From: Cololabis saira
Taxonomy: Eukaryota > Chordata > Actinopteri > Beloniformes > Belonidae
Direction of reading: 5' to 3'
DNA length: 64,000 bases
Assembly (NCBI RefSeq): GCF_033807715.1
Contig: NC_084587.1
Location: 10,630,863-10,694,862, forward strand
Shown here: piece after piece, positions 52,545 to 62,100 of the stretch
How the letters are laid out: every line of letters starts with the position of its first letter
How positions within the stretch are numbered: position 1 is the stretch's first letter
The notes under the pieces: model-generated
The model's input: only the letters and a program-made list of their open reading frames with translations
What the model was told of the DNA's origin: nothing
Database searches by the model: none
Made by a program: the position numbers and the translations under genes

Positions 52545-53132
52545 TTTCATATCTTCTTTTTTATTTAACATTTTAAAAAAGTACAATGATTACAAATTGA
52601 ATTATAACATATAAAGAGCATAACTCAAATAAAAAACAAAACAAAAAGCACAACACATTATAACCAGCCAGGGGGGATGAAATTATAACAGAAAGCCAAA
52701 ACATTTACATACATTTCTGGTTTTCATTGCTTTTGAATTAGTAGAAAAACTAATAGAGTCCAGATACTGATTGAGTTCACAATGAAAAGTAAAAAAGAGG
52801 GTTTTTTGTGTAAGAATTTTGATTTGTGGATGTGGAATTTTGCAAGGATAATTAACAAATTAATAATAAATGTTTCTTTTGGCTTTGTTCTAATCGTAAC
52901 ATGGTCAAAAACACCAAACAACACATCCTTTCAAAATAATTTGAAATCAGTTTCAATGCTTTCAGACACAAAATTACACATATCACTCCAAAAGGTTTGA
53001 ACAATGGGACACAGCCAGAATAAGTGAGTCATTGTTTCTGAATTTGCAGAACAAAAAGTACATTTTGAATCGATATTTCTTTTGAATCTTTTTACAATAT
53101 GATCCTTTGTAGGATAGAATTTATGAATTAAC
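52545..53132 (-). mobile_element. L1-type LINE 3' end with ORF2 tail
   Basis: Minus strand encodes KLIHKFYPTKDHIVKRFKRN, then C-x2-C (KCTFCSANSE) and THLFWLCPIVQTFW, the L1 ORF2 C-terminus, followed by an AT-rich 3' UTR to about 52545. It abuts the TTAA element at 53133. Confidence 0.75.
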
Positions 53133-53699
53133 TTAAAGGAGCATGAGGCTCCTTTTAAGAAATGAGACTCTCTAGCGCCACCCTTTACCACGACGGCCGT
53201 TGGGGGTACTGCAGCCAACAGTGACTACGTTTACATGCAGTCAAAATTCGGGTTATTGCTAATATTCCGGTTACTGAAACATTCGGAATATTCAGTTTAC
53301 ATGCGTGAGTAAACAGGGTTATCCCTGTATACATGGTAATTAATCATTCGGGATATCCCAATCAAACCAGCGACGCGCGGAGAACGTGATGACGCAATTC
53401 CCGTCATTTCTGCTTCTTCTTCCTGTATCCAAATTCAAAACAAATGCTGCTTCGCGCAACTTTTCTCTCAACTTCATGTAAATCTTGCTATCCCGGTACT
53501 TTCTACCGTCTACAAATGCAGAAATGTTCAAAAAGGGCTGGATGGATGAACAGGTGATGATGAGTGGCTGAGGCAGGTGTATGTTTGCGGGGACCCGGTG
53601 GTATTTTCCACACATCACCATCGCTGCTGATCTGTGACTCTATGCGCACCCATCTCACACAGACAGTGTAAAAAAAGAAGTGAAAAATATGAACGCTGT

Positions 53700-54060
53700 G
53701 CTTGCTGTTATTCCGGGAGGTCTGACAAAGTCCAACCGCTGGACGTCGGTGTGAACCGGCCGTTCAAAGTGAAGCCTTATGGTTCCGCGTTAAATCGACG
53801 CAGAGCCTACGCCGGAGGTTACGTAACCTACGGCGTAGGCTCTGCGTCGGTTTAACGCGGGACCATAAATCAGCCTTAAGGCTGCACCGGCGTGGGAGAG
53901 ATGGATGACTGAGGGGGAACAGTTTCTCCAGGAGTGGAAAGCAGCACCAGGCAAGTTATGCCACAGTTTGCAGATGGATTGTTGATCCGTGGGCTAAGGT
54001 GTCTGCTGGGACTATTTTGCGAGCTTTTGCAAAAGCATTTCGAGGCGCCGCACGGCACGG
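53700..54060 (+). pseudogene. Pogo-like transposase (DDE) fragments
   Basis: About 53730-53770 reads KVQPLDVGVNRPFK, the block around the last catalytic region of pogo/Tigger transposases (LQPLDVSVNKPFK type). After the MITE, 53890-54050 reads AWERWMTEGEQ and, over frame changes, a WIVD..AK..A C-terminal part. The N-terminal CENP-B-like DNA-binding domain is missing. Confidence 0.65.
53777..53868. mobile_element. 92-bp near-perfect palindrome MITE
   Basis: Two 46-base arms (TTATGGTTCCGCGTTAAATC... and inverse) meet at GGTTACGTAACC with about four mismatches. The palindrome sits inside the pogo-like transposase sequence. Confidence 0.85.
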
Positions 54061-54976
54061 AAAGAAACTCTGACAGCGAGGAATCCGGACTGGCACAGCT
54101 GATTTACCGCAGCTCTTTAATGCAGACACAGAGGATGAGACTTCGATGGGGTTGATTAATGTAAAAACTGAAATAAAGTAAATCAAAATAAGTTTTGCTC
54201 CGGCTCTATTTTTAAAAACGCACACTTGCGTGCTTGTGTGTGTGTTCCGCGGCGCGTGTGTAGACGGCGCGCCGTGTGTGTGTGTTTTAAATACACAAAT
54301 GACACAAAAATGAGGGTATGCCTTTCCACACAGCACGCCGAATGGTCGTGAAAATACGGTATTTATATATGAAACGTCAGAATAGGTCATTTTTTGACGA
54401 CACCCCAGGGTGCCGCGACACCCCGGTCGAGAAAGGCTGGTTAGAAGAACTTCCTGGACTCAAAAGACCAGGATTCCTTGCGAACAGAGCATGCGCAGAA
54501 AACAAATTCCTGTTCCGTTTGGTCGGGATATTCCATTTGGCGTTTATATGACTGAATATTCGGGTTTTAAAGGGGTAACCCAGGGGTAATATTCGGGTTT
54601 TTAAAAACTGGAATATGAGCAAATTCGGGTTATTTAAAGTGTTTACATGGCCGTACAAATTCGGGTTATTGCCAATATTCGGGTTTTAAAAGGGTTATTG
54701 AGTGCATGTAAACGTAACCAGTGAAGCTGGCACGGGAGAACGGGGAGAACGCACATGCAGCGTCATGTGACGTCACATCCGCAGCCCATCGCGGGAAATT
54801 CGGGACCGAATTGCAGCACATTTTGCAGCACACAGCCTGTTCAAGGCAAAGGAGAGATACACTAGAGGGCTCATTCTTTTGGGTTTGGAACGCTTCATCT
54901 GACATTATTACTAGAAAACTTAAAATGTATACAGATTTTTTTCATAAATCTTGCCACAATCCGGCCTCAAGCTCCT

Positions 54977-55226
54977 TTAAAGCGACACTACGTAACTTTT
55001 CCACCTTAATATAATATTTCCAGAGTCATTGTGATGGTACATCAACTTCCAACAGGTTTAATGACACCTCTGTCATGGTCTGAGGGGTCTGTATCGCCTC
55101 CACTGGCACTATGTAACTTGGAGGAGCATGGTAGGAACCCTGCCACACTACTGGTAAAGCACTACCGCTTTTGTCCAAAGGAGACGCCAAACTCCACAAA
55201 AGCTGAAAGTTACGTTGTGCTTTAAA
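54977..55226. mobile_element. TTTAA-flanked MITE, long copy
   Basis: Ends TTTAAAGCGACACTACGTAA and TTACGTTGTGCTTTAAA. Same family as 20724-20892 with a longer centre. Its left TTTAAA is shared with the right end of the preceding TTAA element. Confidence 0.7.
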
Positions 55227-55513
55227 TTAAATTTCTTTAACTTTGTTTGTCACCAGGAATTGGTTGGGTGAGAGCCAGACCTTCTTCCAGTTAATATTTT
55301 TTACATATTTATTCCAATATGGGATCACGTATGGAACTGAAGAGATATCCCTTTTAAATAAAGTTCTAATTGTTTTATTATTCTTATTATGGTTGCAGGA
55401 TTTTTTTTATTTCTGTCACATCCACTCCAGCTCCACCTGTCTTTCCCACTCACCTGCCAGCTCCGCCTCCTCGTCCGTCACTATGGTTTCTCCCGCCTTC
55501 CACACCTTATGCA

Positions 55514-55953
55514 AGTCTTTCCGGCACTCACCCTTGGACTTATCACCTTGATTCAACCCTGCCTGTCTCCGTCCTGGTAATCATCTCAGCCTTTTGTTCC
55601 CGGACCACGAATTCTGCCTCTGGTTTCTGTTTGCCTGCTCTCTGGGCTGCTCGGCGTTTCTTTTCTTTTCTCACACCAGCTGTTTTCTGGTATTCGCTCT
55701 CCTGCCACTCTGAGCCACTGAACTCTGCTCTATTGCCTGCTGTGAGGTTACGTTTAATAAAGACTGTAACTAAACACTCCGTGCCGTTGTGCTGCACTTG
55801 GGTCAATAGGTTCAATAGATTACTCAAGATTACTGAAACTCGATGATTTGGTTAAATTACAGACACTCACATTAATGTACACAGCTAAATGTAATGCATT
55901 ACCAGAAAACTTACAATACATGTTTACTTTACAGTTCAAATAATGAAGATAGT
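55514..55953 (+). repeat. Duplicated composite repeat, copy 1
   Basis: Contains a retroelement-like 3' end (TTTAATAAAGACTGTAACTA, CCGTTGTGCTGCACTTGGGT) fused to LINE sequence (TTACTCAAGATTACTGAAAC). Nearly identical to 58364-58815, including the junction between its two parts. Confidence 0.85.
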
Positions 55954-56689
55954 CGTAGAAAATGTAATTTTAAACATTTATTTGCCCGAACAACTTTAAA
56001 GCAGATGAGCGTTTCAATTGTTGCAATTAAGTTATGGAATTCATTACATTATTGTAAGAGCCATATTAGTATTGCGTACAATAGTTTATATTTTTCCTTT
56101 AAAATGTGGAATTGCTCCTTTAATTATGCCCCTGATGACATCACAGTAGTTTGGCTCAGACCAGATTAAGCAGCCTAAAGAGCAAGACAGTTTTTTGACA
56201 ATACCTCAGAGTGAATCTTGTAACTTTGTTTTTTGCTTTTAAGTAAAATTATTTTTACTTAAAAAAAGTTACTGCCTTGGAAGATTCTTTTTCTCGTGTC
56301 AAGCTTATTGCCACAACAATTATGATTTAAAGGGCTGTATAAACATATCTCAGTTTAAAAAGAAATTTAAAGAGAAAAAAATAGCAATGTATGGATTAAA
56401 TAGTCAAAATGTATAATACATACGTATGGAGACAGACAATCTATCTTTGATTGTTTTGTTTTTCTTTTCTTGTGATATTAACTAAGTAATTGTGCAGACC
56501 ATCTGTTATTATTGTTCAATTTAGTTTTGAGGGAGGGGCAGGTATAATAAGATTTTCTTCTTCCTGCTCCTTTCTGGTTATGGAATATGCTTTTGATTGT
56601 GTTGTCATTTTACTTGTTTGTTTCTTTTGTTTGCATATTTCCATGATCGGAATAAATAAAAATGAAATGAAATGAAATAGGGTTGGGTT
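55954..56689 (+). mobile_element. LINE 3' region with ATGAA tail
   Basis: Encodes RRKCNFKHLFARTTLKQMSV and KLWNSL, the C-terminus of Rex1/L2-like ORF2. An AT-rich 3' UTR follows, ending AATAAATAAAAATGAAATGA with a short (ATGAA)n tail at about 56670-56688. Confidence 0.7.
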
Positions 56690-58009
56690 GTCAATATCAA
56701 ATGATTGTGGCTTATATTTTTGTTCATTGGTCTGTCATCACCAGTTTACCTTTTTGGGGGGGTGGAAATTGAGGAAATGATTAAAGCATTCAAAAATAAA
56801 ACACACCTTCAGGTGCAAATGTTGATTTATATTAAAAAAAACTGCAACTCTACTGCAAACTTTAATACATTTGTTTATTCTTTATTTCATTCAAAAAATA
56901 AAACAAACAATTCAATACAAATACAAATACAAATGTTCATAAATTGTGAATGAAAAGGGAGCAGAAAGAAGAAGATTCTTATCTAATCTGCCCCTTTTTC
57001 CAAGAAATAAATTCACAAATAACATAAATTAAAAATAAAAAAAAACAACAACTAAGTAAATAAAAAAATAAAATTACCGCCGTCTATGGGTATGTCAATC
57101 AAACTTAACTAACTTATTTCATTATATTTAATTAACATACAGGCTTTAATTGTTCTTTTGAATGTAATGCTTGATTTGGATTCTTTGTTTTCTTTATTCA
57201 GATTGTTCATAAACTGATTCCTTTCACAGAAACACAACGTTCCATCAATTTTGTCCTGAATCTTGTTTTTTTTTTTTTTTTAATCTCTGTTCCTTTTAAA
57301 TTATACTTGCTTTCTCTTTTTTCAGATCTTTACTGAATGTTGATTGGTAAAGTTTTTTTATGAAACATAATTTGCAGAATACTATAGTCTACTAATTCAT
57401 GAAATTTCAACAATTTTAACTGAAGGAATAATGGATTTGTTGGATTTCTATATCGTTTTCTACTGATTATTCTTATGGCTCTTTTTTGCAGAATGAAAAT
57501 TGATTGAATATATGTTTTACAGGCATTTCCCCAAACTTCAACACAGTAGGTAAGATTTTAATTTACTATTTAAAAACCGCATTGCACTACAGCATGAAAT
57601 GAAATGAGATTGGCCTAAGACTGAATATCGAGTGCATCTTGTTTCAAAGTCAGGTTTTTGCGCAATCTGCCCCAGTGCGGTTTGTTTTCTTTTCCTTTAA
57701 AAAAAAGTTATCTAGTGTCTACACTCCCGCCGCTCATTTCCATTAGTGGAGTGCGCGCTGCGCGTCCTCATCGTCACCTCAACCTGCTGCTGAGTCATAC
57801 AGGCTGTGTGTGTCAGAAGAGTCGAGGAGGAGGGGGATAGACTGATCCCAGGTCAGGGAGGCCACGTGACAAAAACTGCTCCCAAATATATTGTATTTCA
57901 TACTAAAATTAAAATAGACCCATATATGTCATTAATTGGGTAAGGTGAAAAAAAAATAAAACATGCAGTCATCTACATGACTCAAGTGATTCCGGTTGAT
58001 GGATGATAT
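56690..58009. other. No gene; LINE-like AT-rich tail on the minus strand
   Basis: 56870-57550 resembles another LINE 3' UTR in reverse (TTTATTTCATTCAAAAAATA; GCAGAAAGAAGAAGATTCTT). 57600-58009 shows nothing I can name. Confidence 0.4.
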
Positions 58010-58363
58010 TGGAAGCAGTACTGGAGTTGAGGGGGGATAAGGGGGGATGGCATTCCCCCTGAAATAAAAACGGTCAAAATCATCCCCACTGTAAAACTGC
58101 CATTCCCCCTTTCCATCCCTTATGTCATTTCATCAATGAATGTGGTTTTACTGCTATTTCAACATTTAGAGTCATAGCCAGAAAAATAACACCAGAAAAA
58201 TGTGACAATTTTCACCTTTTTCAGGTAAATTTTCACTTGAAATAAGTGGGAAAATCTGCCAGTGGGACAAGACTTATCTTCTTATTACAAGCAAAAAATC
58301 TTGTTCCACTGGCAGATTTTTCTACTTATTTCAAGTGAAAATCTACTTGAAACAGGTGAAAAT
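58010..58363. mobile_element. Partial copy of the GGGGGGAT hAT-type element
   Basis: AGTACTGGAGTTGAGGGGGG and the following sequence match the right end of 38829-39587 in inverse orientation, and the CACTTGAAATAAGTGGG hairpin also matches. It is cut at about 58363 by the duplicated composite repeat. A scrap of the hairpin resumes at 58816-58870. Confidence 0.75.
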
Positions 58364-58815
58364 AGTCTTTCCGGCACTCACCCTTGGACTTATCACCTGG
58401 TTTCAACCCTGTCTGTCTCCGTCCTGGTAATCATCTCAGCCTTTTGTTCCCGGACCACGAATTCTGCCTCTGGTTTCTGTTTGCCTGCTCTCTGGGCTGC
58501 TCGGCGTTTCTTTTCTTTTCTCACACCAGCTGTTTTCTGGTATTCGCTCTCCTGCCACTCTGAGCCACTGAACTCTGCTCTATTGCCTGCTGTGAGGTTA
58601 CGTTTAATAAAGACTGTTACTAAACACTCCGTGCCGTTGTGCTGCACTTGGGTCCGTCAATAGGGTCAATAGGTTCAATAGATTACTCAAGATTACTGAA
58701 ACTCGATGATTTGGTTAAGTTACAGACACTCACAATCATGTAAACAGCTAAATGTAATGCATTACCAGAAAACTTACAATACATGTTTACTTTCAGTTCA
58801 AATAATGAAGATAGT
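58364..58815 (+). repeat. Duplicated composite repeat, copy 2
   Basis: Near-identical to 55514-55953 and inserted inside the hairpin part of the hAT-type element. ATAGT is present at both edges. Confidence 0.85.
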
Positions 58816-59162
58816 GACAATTTTCACCTTTTTCAGGTAAATTTTCACTTGAAATAAGTAGGAAAATCAGCAAAATAGTGAAAGACCAAAGAAGCCATCA
58901 GGTGCCCAGTTCAGAAAAAGAAGAGGAGAAACGGGCAAAAGATAAAGATATGCAGATTTCTATGAATAACGTGAGTTACAGTAGACTATAGGTCCAGGGT
59001 GTGAATCTAGCCAGAACCGCCTCTGTGTGAGGTAAAATATTACCTCATCTAAAGTAGTTCAATGCCAAAGGTTGCTCTGTCTGCACTTGTCCGTTATCTA
59101 CCCCTCAGTGCACAGGAGGAAGTTTTCTTATTTTTTTGTTGGACTCGGAAGAAGGAGCCACA
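58816..59162. other. 5' flank of transporter copy 3
   Basis: Begins with a hairpin scrap (to about 58870) and then unique sequence up to the start codon. A promoter must lie here or further upstream, but I cannot point to one. Confidence 0.4.
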
Positions 59163-62100
59163 ATGAAATTTGAGAATGTCCTTGCTGATATCAATGGATT
59201 TGGAAGATTTCAGGTGACGATCGTTGTGATCAGCTTCCTCAGTCGCTTCTCGCTGCCCTGCCACTTCATGCTGAACAATTTCATTGCGGCTGTTCCTGCC
59301 CACCACTGTGACTTCAGCTCTCTGGACGATGGCGATATGTTCATGAATCTATCCCATGCCCAGCGGGCGACTGTAAGTATTCCTGTCCAGCAGGATGGGA
59401 GTCTGAGTTCCTGTCAAATGTTTGCGGAGCCTCAGTATCATCTGCTGCTCAACTCCTCCAGCACAGCTGATGTGGCCACCACGCCCTGCCAGGACGGATG
59501 GGTGTACGACAAAACCATCTTCCAATCTACTTTGACCTCAGAGGTGATCCACTTGAAAAGTGCCTTTATTTATTTCTTTTTATGTTATCTCATCCTTCAC
59601 ATCCAAGTGAATGTATTCGGGTCAATGACGTGAAGCCTATATTTTCTGAAAAACAGATTTTTTTTCAATTCAAAAAAGGATAAAAATGGATAAGAAAATA
59701 CCATATATATGAACTACCTGTCCCACATATGGACTCACTTGAATTTGACAAAAAATACTAGTTATTTGGGATTTTATTGTTGTTTTAAGCGTCAAAATGT
59801 CATGTGGTGCGACCGTCCGCCCATGACTCTTGTTTTGAAAACTTTTTTCGAAATCACTCTAAATGTTTTTAAGTCGATCTTCTGCCCTATCTGGCATGAT
59901 TTCCAAAGTATCTTGTAGTGTATAAGATTGCAACACATTTGTATTTATATTTCCATCATTATATACAAACAAAGTTTGACTGATGACGTACATTTTATGA
60001 AATATCAGGTGGCGCAACCATTAAAAAAACAGCCATTTTTTGTATAATACTGAAAACTTGTAAAAAAGAAAGGTTTCAAGATGTTAAGGAAAGTAATTTC
60101 TTTTAATATGAATCATTGTTGCACCACATGACTTTTTTTTAAGGCTAGTGCCAATTCATCTTGACAAAAAACTCTGAAATCACTTAATTTAAAATTTTAA
60201 TATGAATTTATGTGTACACAGCATTCTTAATGTTTGAACTACTGCAATAGATATTCTTTTTTTATTATTTTAAAATTGACCTGTTGAAAATCCTTATTCG
60301 TCATTGACCCATTCACTTCTTTCTGTTTTGTACAAGTGGGACCTGGTGTGTGATAGACGAGGGAAAAACAAAGCAACTGCCACCATCTTCTTCATTGGAG
60401 TTATGTTTGGAGCCATTACCTTCGGAAGCTTGAGTGACAGGTATCACTTGACTGTTATGCCTTTAATTTAAAGATGCAGCGAACCGGTTTTTCAACTGCT
60501 CAGTGCTAAAACAAACCTGGTCACTTTGACTCTGCAGGTTTGGAAGAAGAATTATGCTGCTGGTGTCCTACGTCACTGGAATGCTGTTTGGTATTGCAAG
60601 TGCTTTTTCTACAACCTACGTGATGTTCGCAGTGCTGCGGTTTTTCACTGGATTTTGCATCACTGGCCTCGTCATCGTCTCAACCGTCCTCAGTAAATTT
60701 ATCTCTGTTTTTGGTTTATACTCATGTACTGTAAATGTGTACATTATTATATTGAATTCACATCATAAGCTTTTGCAAGTGTTAACTAAATTTTGATCCT
60801 GTCAAAGAGATGATTTGTTCCTTCTTTGCAGGTGTGGAGTGGGTGGACGTCGAACATAGGAAGCTGGTGGGATTATTCGATACCTTATCCTGGACATTTG
60901 GGAATGCAGGATTTCCAGCCATCGCCTACCTTGTGACCGACTGGCGCTGGCTGACTGTTGTTGTTACATCACCTTTGATTTTGGCCATCATAGGTTGGAG
61001 GTATGGCTCAGAAGTTTAGATGATCTAGTCCAGGGGTCGGCAACCCGCGGCTCTAGAGCCGCATGCGGCTCTTTAGCGCCGCCCTACTGGCTCTCTGGAG
61101 CTTTTTTAAAAATGTTTGACCTTTTTTTCCTTTTTTAAATTTTTTTCCTTTTTTTTCTCTTTTTTTTCTCTTTTTTCTTTTTTTCTTCTTTTTTTCCTTT
61201 TTTATTTGTTCTTCTTTTTTCCTTTTTTGCTCTTTTTTTCTTCCTTTTTCCTTTCCTTTTTAATCTCGACATTTCAACTTTTTTCTCAAAATTTCGACTT
61301 TTTTCTCGACATTTTGACTTTTTTCTCGAAATTTCCACTTTTTTCTCGACATTTCCACTTTTTTCTCGAACTGCATAACGAAAAAAAAAATCTTCCTCCA
61401 GTTATAACTAATATAGATACATGCAGCATGTGTTGCCTTCATTCTAAAGCTTATACAAGACATTTAATTTTTTGTGGCTCCAGACATATTTGTTTTTTTG
61501 TTTTTGGTCCAATATGGCTCTTTCAACATTTTGGGTTGCCGACCCCTGGTCTAGTCCAATAAGAGCTGTGCATTTGCAACAAAAAACATTTCCGTATTTT
61601 ATGTAAAGCGTGCATATTGACACTGGCACATCACTGCTATTGGTACAAAAAGGCTCTCAAATCAAATGCAGGTATATCTGATATTGGCAAAAATCTCATA
61701 TTTGCATCCCTATTTAGCAATTTCATTACGTTAGATTAAAATGTGTAATGTTAAAAACAAAAAAAGACACGTGGGCTGTCTCCATACACAATTCAGTTCC
61801 AGTTTCTGCTTATTCAGGGTCAGATCGTGGGGGGGGAGTAGCCTAAGCAGGGAAGCCCAGATTCCCCTCTCACATTTTGTCACTTCATCCAGCTTGGTCT
61901 ACATGGGACCGTAGAGCAACTGGTAAATCAAGAGTTTCACATTTTGGCTCAGCTCCTTCTTTACCACAACAGACACCGCACCAATCCACATGTCAATCTC
62001 TCGGTCCATTCTCCCTTCACTTGTGAACAAGACCGCTGAGATACGCAAACTCCTCCACTCGGGACATGATCTGATCCCTGACCCAGAGAGGGCAGTCCAC

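Larger units (their letters stand above)
53225..54718 (+). mobile_element. Pogo/Tigger-like DNA transposon remnant
   Basis: Inverted ends CTACGTTTACATGCAGTCAA and TTGAGTGCATGTAAACGTAA. The sequence CAGTGA is present on both sides (53219-53224 and 54719-54724) and only once in the sister repeat (near 8091), showing a real insertion. Subterminal AATTCGGGTTATT words recur. It carries pieces of a pogo-like transposase and a nested palindromic MITE. A deleted copy is at 62317-62938. Confidence 0.75.
53133..54980. mobile_element. TTAA-type repeat element, split by a pogo-like insertion
   Basis: Ends TTAAAGGAGCATGAGGC and GCCTCAAGCTCCTTTAA are inverted repeats. Body matches 6979-8172 in reverse. 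It is interrupted by 53225-54718. Confidence 0.7.

Noticed and set aside
61116..61562. 148-residue Phe/Ser-rich frame resembling membrane segments
   Set aside because: It is the polypyrimidine core of a hAT element; the apparent hydrophobicity is a composition effect.
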